The notes under the pieces were generated by a model. That model saw only the letters and a program-made list of their open reading frames with translations, had not been told where the DNA came from and searched no databases. Of a stretch of 64,000 bases of DNA, positions 35,161 through 43,686 are shown one piece after another. The stretch lies in NCBI RefSeq assembly GCF_002161595.1, contig NZ_NFID01000005.1, positions 114,808 to 178,807 on the forward strand, read 5' to 3'. Made by a program: the position numbers and the translations under genes. This DNA is from Gemmiger sp. An50. GTDB taxonomy: Bacteria > Bacillota > Clostridia > Oscillospirales > Ruminococcaceae. The first letter of the stretch is position 1. Each line of letters starts with the position of its first letter.

Positions 35161-37455
35161 TTATTTGCCCTCCTTTTCCTTCAGCGCTGCAAGAACTTTT
35201 GCGGGAGTAAAGGGATAGTCGTCCAGCTTGATGCCGCAGGCGTTGTAGATCGCCATACGGATGGCCGGGCCGCCGGGGGCCAGCAGGGGCTCGCCCACGC
35301 CGAACGCGCCGAAGGGATAGTCGTTCTCCCGGTTCTTGTTGGATTCCAGAACGATATGGTTATGGGGAACCACATTGTTGAAGGTGCGGGTTTTGTAGTC
35401 GATGTTGCTGGGGTTCAGCACGCGGTAGTCGTTTTCGTCCCACACGGTCTCCTCCATGCAGGCGATGTCCACGCCGGCGTAGAAGGACTGCACCTGGTTG
35501 CGCAGGGGCAGCGGGTTGATGATGACGCCCGCATCCGAGCCGCCGAAGTGGTCCACGATCTTGAAGGTGCCCATTTCCAGATCCACCTCGACCTCAACCA
35601 CCTGCAGGTGGAAGATGGTGGAGTTGTGTACGCCCTCAAAGTGGCCGCAGCCGGTGATGCCGTCCACCTTGCCCAGCAGCTTGGGGAACAGGGGGTACTT
35701 CTCCTCCGGGTTGGACAGGCGGTATACGTAGCCGTCCCGGAAGCCGCAGTCCTCCACGGGCACGCCGTACTTCTCGTGGCACAGCTCGAACATCTTGCGC
35801 TTGGCGTCCTGGCAGGCCAGCTTGGTCACGATGCCGGCGCAGTAGGTGGAGCGGGAACCGGTGGAACCGAAGTCCGGCGGGGTGGCGCCGGTGTCGGCCT
35901 CGCTCAGGCGCACGCTTTCCAGAGGCACGTTCAGCTCCTCAGCGGCCACCTTCAGCACCACGTCGCGGGTGCCCGCGCCGAACTCGGCCATACAGGTGGA
36001 CACATACACAGAGCCCAGACCGGTGATGGTCACGTTGGCGTTGGAGGGCTTGCCGCCGGTGTCGGAGTGACCGGCAGCGCCCACGCCGATGCCGCGCACG
36101 CGCTTGCCGTCCGGGGAAACCCAGGTGGGCACGCCCCAGCCCTTCCAGCGCTCGTTCCAGCGGCAGGCCTTGGCGGTCTCGCGCACCAGCTCGGACCAGT
36201 CGGCGGATTTGTTGTGCTGCCAGGGGTGAGGCTCCGCCATGGAGTTGTGGTAGCGCTCGCCCAGCAGCAGAGCGTTCTTTTCGTAATAGGCCATGGGATC
36301 CAGATCGGCCTGCTCACAGGCGTCCTGAATGGCCCGGGCAACGATGTTGGTGGATTCCAGATAACCGTAGCCGCGGAAGGAACCGGAGGGCACGTGGTTG
36401 GTGACCACAACGTCGGCGTTGAAGCGCTTGTTGTCGGTCTTGCACAGCAGGGGCAGGGTGTTGGTGCCCACCGCCAGCATGAACTCCTGGGTGGAGGCGC
36501 AGCAGCCCGCGTCGGCCAGCTGGTCCAGGGTCACGGCGCAGACGGTGCCGTCCTTCTTCATGCCCAGCTTCACATGGCCGCGGGTGGTCATGCGGTTCTG
36601 GTGCGCAGCGAAGTGCTCTTCCTTAGTGTAGCGCAGCAGCACCGGGCAGTGGGCCGCCTTGGCCATGATGGCGGCGAACACCAGGCAGTGCACGTTGCCG
36701 CTGTACAGCTTGGAGCCGAAGCTGCCGCCCACGGCGGGAGCCACCAAGCGAACGTTCTCATAGGGGATGTTCAGCGAGGAGGCCACGTTCTGGTGGCAAT
36801 AGGCGGGCGCGGCGGCACTGGCGATGAAGTTCACGGTGTCGTCCACCCACTCGGCGATGATGACCGGGGGCTCCAGGGGCAGCGGGTTCTGGCCGCTGGC
36901 CAGCTCGGCGTCCAGCTCCACCACGATGTCGGACTCGGCAAAGCCCTTTTCGGGGTCGCCCACGGTGAAGTTCAGGTTGTTCTTATGGGGTGCGATGTTG
37001 CGGGGGAACTCGGGGTACAGCTGGGGAGCGCCCTCTGCCAGGGCCTCGTCGATGGTGAACACCGGCTTGAGCACCTCGTAGTCCACCCGGATCTTCTGCA
37101 TGGCCTCGCAGGCCAGGTCCTCGGTGTCGGCCACCACCAGAGCCACCGCGTCGCCGATGTAGCGCACGTACTCGTCCAGGATGTGGTGATGCTTGGACGG
37201 GGTGAAGCCGTTGGTGATGTAGATGTTGCGGTCCACATCCTTCCAGGTGACCACTGCCTGCACGCCGTCCATGGCCTGAGCCTCGGACACATCAATGCTC
37301 TTGATGCGGGCATAGGGATGGGGGCTGCGCAGGATCTTGCCGTACTTCATGCCCGGTAGCTTGAAGTCTCCGGTGTATTTGGCGCGGCCGGTTACGATCT
37401 GCTCACCCAGCAGGCGCTTGGACTCTTTGCCCACATGACGCATCTCATTGCTCAT
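35161..37455 (-). CDS. Molybdopterin-binding large subunit of a xanthine-dehydrogenase-family hydroxylase
   Basis: Catalytic Mo subunit of 764 aa. From the ATG at 37455 it reads MSNEMRHVGKESKRL, then the a/b hammerhead region (GRAKYTGDFKLPGMKYGKILRSPHPYA in parts) and the Mo-cofactor domains with VGGSFGSKLY, VPSGSFRGYGY, GIGVGAAGHSDTGG and the catalytic Glu in FGVGEPLLAPGG. The ATG overlaps the stop of the 2Fe-2S gene. The substrate cannot be read: purine, aldehyde and N-heterocycle hydroxylases share these motifs. yqeB and yqeC elsewhere in the window favour a selenium-dependent purine or N-heterocycle hydroxylase. Confidence 0.9.
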   Translation of the reverse strand: MSNEMRHVGKESKRLLGEQIVTGRAKYTGDFKLPGMKYGKILRSPHPYARIKSIDVSEAQAMDGVQAVVTWKDVDRNIYITNGFTPSKHHHILDEYVRYIGDAVALVVADTEDLACEAMQKIRVDYEVLKPVFTIDEALAEGAPQLYPEFPRNIAPHKNNLNFTVGDPEKGFAESDIVVELDAELASGQNPLPLEPPVIIAEWVDDTVNFIASAAAPAYCHQNVASSLNIPYENVRLVAPAVGGSFGSKLYSGNVHCLVFAAIMAKAAHCPVLLRYTKEEHFAAHQNRMTTRGHVKLGMKKDGTVCAVTLDQLADAGCCASTQEFMLAVGTNTLPLLCKTDNKRFNADVVVTNHVPSGSFRGYGYLESTNIVARAIQDACEQADLDPMAYYEKNALLLGERYHNSMAEPHPWQHNKSADWSELVRETAKACRWNERWKGWGVPTWVSPDGKRVRGIGVGAAGHSDTGGKPSNANVTITGLGSVYVSTCMAEFGAGTRDVVLKVAAEELNVPLESVRLSEADTGATPPDFGSTGSRSTYCAGIVTKLACQDAKRKMFELCHEKYGVPVEDCGFRDGYVYRLSNPEEKYPLFPKLLGKVDGITGCGHFEGVHNSTIFHLQVVEVEVDLEMGTFKIVDHFGGSDAGVIINPLPLRNQVQSFYAGVDIACMEETVWDENDYRVLNPSNIDYKTRTFNNVVPHNHIVLESNKNRENDYPFGAFGVGEPLLAPGGPAIRMAIYNACGIKLDDYPFTPAKVLAALKEKEGK

Positions 37456-38336
37456 TGTGCGCACCCCTCTTTCTTTTTCTTTTCCACATAAGCCATGATG
37501 GATTCCACGGCGCTGTAATGGGTGCCGCAGCGGCAGTAGTTGCCCGCCAGAGCCTCGCGCACCTCTTCCTCGGTGGGCTCAGGGTTCTTTTCCAGCAGCG
37601 CCTGGGCGGTCATGATGATGCCCGGGGTGCAGAAGCCGCACTGGTAGCCGCAGTTGTCCACGAAGGAGCGCTGCAGGCCGCTCAGCTCGCCGGTCACCGC
37701 GTCGGCCAGGCCCTCGATGGTCACGATACGGGCGCCGTCGCAGTCCATGGTCAGCATCATGCAGGAGGTCACAGCCTTGCCGTTCATGATGACGGTGCAG
37801 GCGCCGCAGGCGCCTGCACCGCAGCCCACCTTCAGGCCGGTGAAGCCCAGCCGGTCGCGCAGGGTGTTGGCCAGAGTGATGCCGAAGGGAGGCGAAGCAA
37901 GCAGGATGCCCATGCCGATGGCGCGCTCCTGGGGCGCAAAGTTCACCGCAACGATCTTGGAGCAGTTGGCCATAACGCAGCCGCTGCAAACGCCGGTGAT
38001 GATGCGCAGCGCAAGGCCCGGCGCATAGCCCGGGATCACCGACATCAGCGCAGTGGCCAGGCCGCTGCACAGGGTGCACACGATCAGAATGTACTTGGGC
38101 TGCAGCTTGTCCGCCATCAGGCCGCCGGGGATCTGGGTGATCAGGTAGCCCATGAAGAAGGCAGACATATACAGGCCCGCCTGGGTGGCGCTGATGCCGA
38201 ACTCATTGGACACGTCCGTCATCAGGGGGCTCCAGATGTAACGGCTCAGAAAGGTGTAGGAAAAAGCCAGCACGGCGGCGGTAAGCGCCAGCCATTTGGA
38301 GGCTTTTGCGCCTTGCGGCGCAGCTTGTTGTGCCAT
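37452..38336 (-). CDS. Chimera: N-terminal half of an MFS transporter fused in frame to the 2Fe-2S hydroxylase subunit
   Basis: Residues 1 to about 155 are an MFS N-terminus with five helices (SRYIWSPLMTDVSNEFGIS, MGYLITQIPGGLMADKLQP, FAPQERAIGMGILLASPPFG). From about 158 it becomes a two-cluster 2Fe-2S subunit (LRDRLGFTGLKVGCG...) lacking the first 25 or so residues of its ferredoxin fold. All eight ligands remain: Cys172, 177, 180, 192 and 233, 236, 268, 270. The fusion point reads ITLANTLRDRLG, where both families have TLA/L-rich sequence. After five helices the Fe-S part would be outside the membrane, away from its partners. It is a likely deletion product. The ATG follows AAAGGAG. Confidence 0.85.
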   Translation of the reverse strand: MAQQAAPQGAKASKWLALTAAVLAFSYTFLSRYIWSPLMTDVSNEFGISATQAGLYMSAFFMGYLITQIPGGLMADKLQPKYILIVCTLCSGLATALMSVIPGYAPGLALRIITGVCSGCVMANCSKIVAVNFAPQERAIGMGILLASPPFGITLANTLRDRLGFTGLKVGCGAGACGACTVIMNGKAVTSCMMLTMDCDGARIVTIEGLADAVTGELSGLQRSFVDNCGYQCGFCTPGIIMTAQALLEKNPEPTEEEVREALAGNYCRCGTHYSAVESIMAYVEKKKKEGCAQ

Positions 38337-38396
38337 AAAAAAACTCCTTTCAAACTCTTCATTTCATCTTCCATGCCTGTACTGTGTTGGACTTTA

Positions 38397-38420
38397 CTAT
38401 ACAAGCACACGTTTGTATAG
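38397..38420. promoter_or_regulatory. TetR-type operator, proximal to the MFS-Fe-S operon
   Basis: CTATACAA-N8-TTGTATAG, extendable by one base pair on each side. On the minus strand it lies 60-85 bp upstream of the operon start and contains TATAG that could be the -10 box. A matching site is at 38570-38593. Confidence 0.75.
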
Positions 38421-38569
38421 TACAATTTTATCCAAGTTCGTTAAACAGCCAACAAACTATCCCGCTTTTCTTCTGAATCCTTTGTTTTTTGTGGATGCTA
38501 TCCGAAAGATTTCATGCTTTTTGTTCCTTTTTCTTTCGTTTCGGCAAAAACAGTTGGCGTTTTGCATAG

Positions 38570-38593
38570 CTATACTTTTTAGTATTTGTATAG
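38570..38593. promoter_or_regulatory. TetR-type operator, proximal to the regulator gene
   Basis: CTATAC-N12-GTATAG, the same 24-bp geometry as 38397-38420. It lies 30 bp before the -35 box of the TetR gene. The 38337-38622 gap holds only these two sites and AT-rich DNA. Confidence 0.7.
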
Positions 38594-38622
38594 TTTTTTC
38601 TTTCACAAAAGCGTTCATTCTC

Positions 38623-38651
38623 TTGTGAAATAACGGATAATGTGTTAGAAT
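38623..38651 (+). promoter_or_regulatory. Promoter of the TetR regulator
   Basis: TTGTGA (38623-38628), 17-bp spacer, TAGAAT (38646-38651). Confidence 0.75.
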
Positions 38652-38689
38652 CCATATTGGACTTTACTTTGATACGGAGAACACGAACC

Positions 38690-39352
38690 ATGCCTGCTGT
38701 GACCGAACCGAAAAAAAATCTGAAGGAAGAGATCCTGCGGGTGGCGGAAGCCATGTTCTGCCAGTACGGATACGACGCCACCACTTTTCAAAAAATCGCC
38801 GATGAGCTGCACATCACAAAGGGCAGCATCACCTATCACTTTAAAAACAAGCATTTCATCATGGGCACCCTGTTCGAGGAGTACTTCGCCGCGCTGCGCG
38901 CCCATATCGACAGCTTCCCCGACGCCTACCGGGACGCCTACTGGCGTTATTCGGTCATGTACATCTATGCCTACCGGGCCATCATGGCCTCACCCTGCAC
39001 CCGGGGCCTGTTCTACCATAAGAATCAGATGAGCCTGTGGGAGGTGACCGAGGTCGCCACGATGGAGAACATCTACCGGGACATCGCAGAGGATTTCCAC
39101 AAGGAGTTCACCGAGGAAGACCTGCGCATCACCGCTTATCTGGACCTGGGCGCCCGGCGGCGGATGTACCGGGAGTACCTGACCGACAGCAGCTTTCTGC
39201 CCATCGACCGGTATTGCTACTATCACGTCTACCACATGGGCCTGCTGGCCCGGCTGGATGAGGCCACCATCACGCGGGACATTCAGGACGCCTTCGCCTT
39301 TGCGGACGCCCACACCCCGCCCACCGTGCCCATCCTGTGCGGCCAGCCCTGA
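38690..39352 (+). CDS. TetR/AcrR-family regulator
   Basis: DNA-binding regulator of 220 aa, divergent from the hydroxylase operon. Helix-turn-helix at about residues 10-55 (EEILRVAEAMFCQYGYDAT, FQKIADELHITKGSITYHF). The C-terminal ligand domain is rich in Tyr/His and has no recognisable signature. The ATG at 38690 is chosen over 38642 because ACGGAG precedes it and the promoter start point lies downstream of 38642. The two 24-bp palindromes are its likely targets, giving autoregulation and control of the MFS/hydroxylase operon. The inducer may be the hydroxylase substrate (inference). Confidence 0.88.
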   Translation: MPAVTEPKKNLKEEILRVAEAMFCQYGYDATTFQKIADELHITKGSITYHFKNKHFIMGTLFEEYFAALRAHIDSFPDAYRDAYWRYSVMYIYAYRAIMASPCTRGLFYHKNQMSLWEVTEVATMENIYRDIAEDFHKEFTEEDLRITAYLDLGARRRMYREYLTDSSFLPIDRYCYYHVYHMGLLARLDEATITRDIQDAFAFADAHTPPTVPILCGQP

Positions 39353-39429
39353 GCCCTGCTTGTTTTTGCCTGCGGCGCGTTTTTGCAGCCCGCATCTCTT
39401 CCTCCAGGCAGACACTGGAGGCATCGTTC

Positions 39430-40407
39430 ATGTCAACCACTGGCGCACTGATCCTTGCGGCAGGGCTCTCCTCCCGCATGGGTCGCTTCAAACCGCTTCT
39501 GCCCATCGGCAAAAGCGCCTTTATCGACCACATCATCCAAACCATGCGCACCGCCGGGGTCGGCCCGGTGGTGATCGTGACCGGCTGGCACGCCCACGAG
39601 CTGGAGGAGCATTTTGCCGGACGGACGGATATCACCCTGGTACACAACCCGGATTTCGCCCACACCCAGATGTTCCACTCCATCCAGCTGGGCCTCGCCG
39701 CCCTGGAGGGAACCTGTGACCGGCTGCTGTTTTCCCCGGCGGACGTTCCCCTGCCCAGCCGCCGTACCATGGAGCTGCTGATGGCCTGCAAGGCCGACTT
39801 CGCCTGCCCCATGTGCGAGGGCAAAAAAGGCCACCCGGCCATGCTCAGCGCCCGGCTGATCGCCCCGCTGCTGGAAGCCCCCTCTCAGGAAAACATGAAA
39901 AGCGCGCTGGCCCGGCTGGAGGTCCGCCCCATTCACGTGCTGGTGAACGACCCGGCCGTCTGCATGGACGCCGACACCCCCGAAAGCTACAGCCAGCTGC
40001 TGCACTACTACACCCGGGCCTGCGGCGGTCCCCGCACCCTGCGGCTGGACCTGACCACCGCCATCCTGGCGGAGGCCCCTGTTTTTGACGAGACCACCAT
40101 CCGCTTTCTGGATCTGGTGGAGGCCTGCGGCTCGATGCAGAACGCCTGCCGCGGCATGCACATCTCCTACTCCACCGCCTGGCGGCGCATCGTGAACGCC
40201 GAGGAGGCACTGGGGTTTTCCCTGCTGGAGCGGGAGAGCGGCGGCGCACAGGGCGGCCGCTCCCGGCTCACGCCCCGGGGCCATGACCTGCTGATCCGCT
40301 GCAAGGCCATGCAGAAGGAACTGGCCGCCAGTGCCGACGCCATTTTCCAGAAGCATTTTGCCGACTTTCCCCTTCCCCCGGCGGCCGCTGGCCGCCGCCG
40401 TTCATGA
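39430..40407 (+). CDS. MobA/MocA-like nucleotidyltransferase fused to a ModE-type HTH
   Basis: Protein of 325 aa. N-terminal residues 1-200 are a molybdopterin nucleotidyltransferase (GALILAAGLSSRMGRFKPLL, LLFSPADVPLPS, KKGHPAMLS). Residues about 220-310 are a LysR/ModE-like winged helix (TIRFLDLVEACGSMQNACRG, ISYSTAWRRIVNAEEALG, RSRLTPRGHDLL). The fusion suggests an enzyme that makes the CMP/GMP form of the cofactor and also controls molybdenum genes. Start: ATG at 39430 after GGAGG; the frame upstream to 39337 overlaps the TetR gene. It overlaps the HD gene by ATGA. Confidence 0.87.
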   Translation: MSTTGALILAAGLSSRMGRFKPLLPIGKSAFIDHIIQTMRTAGVGPVVIVTGWHAHELEEHFAGRTDITLVHNPDFAHTQMFHSIQLGLAALEGTCDRLLFSPADVPLPSRRTMELLMACKADFACPMCEGKKGHPAMLSARLIAPLLEAPSQENMKSALARLEVRPIHVLVNDPAVCMDADTPESYSQLLHYYTRACGGPRTLRLDLTTAILAEAPVFDETTIRFLDLVEACGSMQNACRGMHISYSTAWRRIVNAEEALGFSLLERESGGAQGGRSRLTPRGHDLLIRCKAMQKELAASADAIFQKHFADFPLPPAAAGRRRS

Positions 40408-40919
40408 GGGCCGGGGTCGCCGCCGCGCCCTCGGCGGTTCAGATCGGCATCCTCCTGCGCCGCTGCCGGGTGCCCGCCCCGGTGACGGCTCACAGCCAGG
40501 CGGTGAGCCGTCTGGCCATCTGCACCGCGCTGGCGCTGGAGAAAAAGGGCTTTTTGCTGGACATTCCGCTTTTGCAGTCTGCCGCGCTGCTGCACGACAT
40601 CTGCCGCCCCGCCGGGCACACCCATCCCCAAAAGGCCGCCCTCCTTCTGGAGGAAATGGGGTTTGAGCAGATCGCCCGGCTGGTGGCCTGCCACCACGGC
40701 GCCGGGCTGGCCCCCTCTCCCTTGGGGGAGGAACAGATCCTCTTCTGGGCGGACAAGCGGGTCCAGGGCACCACGCTTGTTTCCATCAAAGACCGCTTTG
40801 AAAAAAGCGCTGTGAAATGCACCACTCCCGAGGCAAAGGCCGCCCACCGGCATCAGCTCGCGCTTGCCCTTGCCATTGAGAACGAGATCATGCAAATACT
40901 GGAGGAAGAACCGTTATGA
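40404..40919 (+). CDS. HD-domain phosphohydrolase-like protein of the molybdenum gene cluster
   Basis: Protein of 171 aa with HD-family metal motifs: HSQAVSRLA, ALLHDICRPAGH, ACHHG and a late Asp (WADKRV). HD proteins of this type often accompany molybdenum hydroxylase accessory genes; the reaction is not known. Its start and stop both overlap the neighbours by ATGA, so MobA-ModE, HD and MoeA-like proteins are made together. Confidence 0.8.
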   Translation: MRAGVAAAPSAVQIGILLRRCRVPAPVTAHSQAVSRLAICTALALEKKGFLLDIPLLQSAALLHDICRPAGHTHPQKAALLLEEMGFEQIARLVACHHGAGLAPSPLGEEQILFWADKRVQGTTLVSIKDRFEKSAVKCTTPEAKAAHRHQLALALAIENEIMQILEEEPL

Positions 40920-41938
40920 AACTGATGAAGACTGAGGACGCGGTGGGCCAGGTGCTCTGCCACGACATTACCCAGATTATTCCCGGCGTGAAAAAAGGCC
41001 CCGTGTTCAAAAAGGGCCATGTGATCAAGGCCGAGGATGTGCCCGTGCTGCTGAGCGTGGGCAAGGACCACATCTATATCTGGGAAAACGACGAGAACCA
41101 TCTGCACGAGAACGACGCGGCCGAAATCCTGCGCGGCTTGTGCCAGAACGAGCACATGACCGCCAGCGAGCCCAGCGAGGGCAAGATCGAGCTGACCGCC
41201 GAGGTGGACGGTCTGTTTTTGGCCGACACCCAGCGCCTGTTCCGTTTGAACCGTCTGGACGAGGTGATGGTGGCCTGCCGTCACAGCGGTTTCGCGGTGA
41301 AAAAGGGCGACAAGCTGGCCGGCATGCGGGTGATCCCGCTGGTGATCGAGGCCTCCAAAATGGAAGCCGCCCGCGCCGCCGTGGGTGAGGAGCCGCTGTT
41401 CCGGCTGGTGCCCTTCCGGGAATTGAAGGTGGGCGTGGTGACCACCGGCAACGAGGTGTTCTACGGCCGCATCCAGGACTCCTTCACCCCGGTGATCGAG
41501 AAAAAGCTGGCGGAATACGGCTGCCGGATGGCCTGGCACACCGTTCTGAATGACGATCACGAGAAGATCACCGCCGCGGCCAACGAGATGCTGCGCGAGG
41601 GCGCGGACATGGTTCTGTGCACCGGCGGCATGAGCGTGGACCCGGACGACAAGACCCCTCTGGCCATCAAGAACACCGGAGCCAGCGTGGTGAGCTACGG
41701 CGCGCCGGTGCTGCCGGGCGCCATGTTCCTGCTGGCCTACGCCGAGGGCAACCGCCCGGTGTGCGGCCTGCCCGGCTGCGTGATGTACGCCAAGCGCACC
41801 ATCTTCGACCTGGTGCTGCCCTATCTGGTGGCAGGCGTGCCGGTCACTCCCGACCAGCTGGCCGCCTACGGCAACGGCGGGCTGTGCCTGAACTGCCCGG
41901 TGTGCACCTTCCCCAACTGCGGCTTCGGCAAGGCCTGA
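40916..41938 (+). CDS. MoeA-like molybdopterin-binding protein
   Basis: Protein of 340 aa. N-terminal region (TEDAVGQVLCHDITQIIPG, FKKGHVIKAEDVPVLLSVG) resembles MoeA domain III. The central MoCF_biosynth domain carries VGVVTTGNEVFYGRI, LCTGGMSVDPDDKTP, SYGAPVLPGAMFLLAY and VCGLPGCVMYAKRTIFD. It is shorter than true MoeA and ends in a Cys-rich tail (CLNCPVCTFPNCGFGK) that could bind metal. Such proteins are typical of molybdenum hydroxylase maturation clusters. Insertion of Mo into the pterin is the likely job. Confidence 0.87.
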   Translation: MKLMKTEDAVGQVLCHDITQIIPGVKKGPVFKKGHVIKAEDVPVLLSVGKDHIYIWENDENHLHENDAAEILRGLCQNEHMTASEPSEGKIELTAEVDGLFLADTQRLFRLNRLDEVMVACRHSGFAVKKGDKLAGMRVIPLVIEASKMEAARAAVGEEPLFRLVPFRELKVGVVTTGNEVFYGRIQDSFTPVIEKKLAEYGCRMAWHTVLNDDHEKITAAANEMLREGADMVLCTGGMSVDPDDKTPLAIKNTGASVVSYGAPVLPGAMFLLAYAEGNRPVCGLPGCVMYAKRTIFDLVLPYLVAGVPVTPDQLAAYGNGGLCLNCPVCTFPNCGFGKA

Positions 41939-42001
41939 ACCGCACCTTTTTTCCTGCTCTGTCGGCTGCGTGCCGGTCGGGCGGGCGCTCCTCCGTTTGG
42001 A

Positions 42002-42029
42002 TTCAGAATGTGTAAATCCACATTTTGAA
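42002..42029. promoter_or_regulatory. ModE-like palindrome upstream of modA
   Basis: TTCAGAATGTG-N6-CACATTTTGAA: 11-bp arms with one mismatch, 40 bp before the modA start, overlapping a possible -35 (TTGGAT). Length and spacing recall ModE sites, and a ModE-type HTH is encoded in the same cluster (39430-40407). Confidence 0.55.
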
Positions 42030-42068
42030 AATAAATCTCCCTGAAATACGGGAAAAGGAGTTTTATCC

Positions 42069-42959
42069 ATGAAAAAGGCACTTGCCGCAGCCTTCGCGCT
42101 GGCGTTCTCGCTGGCAGGCTGCGGCGGCGGCGCATCTTCCGCCGCTTCCCCCTCCTCTGCCGCGTCCGCCGGTTCCGGCGCGGCGTCCGCATCCGCTTCT
42201 CAGACCGAGACCGGGGGCGAACCGGTGGAGCTGACGGTGTTTGCCGCCGCCAGCCTGACCGAGACTCTGAACCGGATCGCCGAGGACTACAAGGTCGTGG
42301 CCCCCAATGTGACCCTGACCTTCAACTTTGACTCCTCCGGCACCCTGAAGACCCAGATCCAGGAGGGCGCGGTCTGTGACGTGTTCCTCTCAGCCGGGCA
42401 GAAGCAGATGGACCAGCTGGACAAGACCGCCGACGCCAGCGTGAACACCGAGGGCCTGGACTTTGTGGCCGAGGGCACCCGGGTGAACCTGCTGGAAAAC
42501 AAGGTGGCCCTGTGCGTGGCCGAGGGCAGCGACGCCTCCATCGCCAGCTTTGACGATCTGGCCAAAGCCCTGGAGGGCACCGACATCCTGATGGCCATGG
42601 GCAACAGCGACGTGCCGGTGGGCCAGTACACCCAGCAGATCCTGGCCTATTACAATCTGGACGAGGAGGCCCTGGCAAACGCCGGCAAGATCACCTACGG
42701 CTCCAACGTGAAGGAGGTCACCACCCAGATCACCGAGGGCAGCGTGGACTGCGGCGTGGTCTACTGCACCGACGCTTTCAGCGCCGGGATCACCCCGGTG
42801 GATTACGCCACCGAGGAGATGTGCGGCCAGGTGATCTACCCCGCCGCCGTGCTGAACGTTTCCCAGCACAGCGAGGAGGCGCAGGCCTTCCTGGACTACT
42901 TGCAGACCGATGCGGCCATGCAGGTATTTGAAGAGGTCGGTTTCTCCCCAGTAAAATAA
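42069..42959 (+). CDS. modA: Molybdate-binding lipoprotein ModA
   Basis: Captures molybdate/tungstate for the ABC importer. Lipoprotein of 296 aa (lipobox LAGC, Ser/Ala linker to about residue 45), then the ModA fold: LTVFAAASLTETLNRIAEDY, FNFDSSGTLKTQIQEGA, DVFLSAGQKQMDQL, and GSVDCGVVYCTDAF. The Ser of AAASLTE and the SSG turn are the usual anion ligands. AAAAGGAG precedes the ATG. A terminator-like hairpin separates it from modB. Confidence 0.95.
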   Translation: MKKALAAAFALAFSLAGCGGGASSAASPSSAASAGSGAASASASQTETGGEPVELTVFAAASLTETLNRIAEDYKVVAPNVTLTFNFDSSGTLKTQIQEGAVCDVFLSAGQKQMDQLDKTADASVNTEGLDFVAEGTRVNLLENKVALCVAEGSDASIASFDDLAKALEGTDILMAMGNSDVPVGQYTQQILAYYNLDEEALANAGKITYGSNVKEVTTQITEGSVDCGVVYCTDAFSAGITPVDYATEEMCGQVIYPAAVLNVSQHSEEAQAFLDYLQTDAAMQVFEEVGFSPVK

Positions 42960-42970
42960 CGGCACAAACA

Positions 42971-43002
42971 GGGGCAAGGCGAATCTGCCTTGCCCCGTTT
43001 TT
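42971..43002 (+). terminator. Terminator-like hairpin between modA and modB
   Basis: GGGGCAAGGC-N6-GCCTTGCCCC perfect 10-bp stem followed by GTTTTT. Placed inside the operon, it probably gives excess ModA over ModBC. Confidence 0.85.
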
Positions 43003-43020
43003 CGGATTGGAGTTTTCCAC

Positions 43021-43686
43021 ATGGACTGGTATCCCCTGTTGAATTCCCTGCGCATCGCGGCCATCAGCAGCGTGCTGGTGTTCTTTTCCGGCATCTTCGC
43101 CGCCTACTATGTGGCCCGGCTGCCCCGGGCGGTGAAGGGGCTGCTGGACGTGGTGCTCACCCTGCCGCTGGTGCTGCCGCCCACGGTGGTGGGTTATTTT
43201 CTGCTGCTGGTGTTCGGCGCAAAGCGCCCGCTGGGCATCTTCCTCGCCAATTTCGGCATCAAGTTTGTGATGACCTGGTACGGCGGCATCCTCACCGCCT
43301 CGGTGGTGGCCTTCCCGCTGATGTATCGCACCGCCCGGGGCGCGTTCGAGAGCTTCGACGAGCGCCTGGCGGACGCGGGCCGCACGCTGGGGCTTTCCAA
43401 CACTTACATCTTCTGGCGGGTGCGCATGCCCGCCTGCCGCCAGGGCATTCTGGCGGGCGCGGTGCTGGCCTTCGCCCGGGCACTGGGCGAGTACGGCGCC
43501 ACCAGCATGCTCATCGGCTACACCCCGGGGCGCACCGCCACCATCTCCACCACCGTGTACCAGCTCTGGCGCACCGGCGACGACGCGGCCGCCTTTGCCT
43601 GGGTACTGGTGAACCTGGCCATCAGCGCCGCGGTGCTGCTCACCGTGAACCTGCTGGAACAAAAGCAAAGGAGGCGCGCCCCATGA
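43021..43686 (+). CDS. modB: Molybdate ABC transporter permease ModB
   Basis: Membrane protein of 221 aa with five or six helices and the EAA loop (LADAGRTLGLSNTYIFWRVR) that docks on ModC. LPLVLPPTVVGYFLL and FARALGEYGATSMLIGYTPG are typical of ModB. GGAG precedes the ATG. Its stop overlaps the modC start. Confidence 0.95.
   Translation: MDWYPLLNSLRIAAISSVLVFFSGIFAAYYVARLPRAVKGLLDVVLTLPLVLPPTVVGYFLLLVFGAKRPLGIFLANFGIKFVMTWYGGILTASVVAFPLMYRTARGAFESFDERLADAGRTLGLSNTYIFWRVRMPACRQGILAGAVLAFARALGEYGATSMLIGYTPGRTATISTTVYQLWRTGDDAAAFAWVLVNLAISAAVLLTVNLLEQKQRRRAP

Noticed and set aside
41939..42068. Molybdenum-cofactor riboswitch before modA
   Set aside because: The gap is only 130 bp and lacks the multi-helix motif; a single operator-like palindrome is seen.
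42990..43682. Open frame upstream of modC in the modC frame
   Set aside because: It is a shadow of modB. The true modC start is the ATG overlapping the modB stop.
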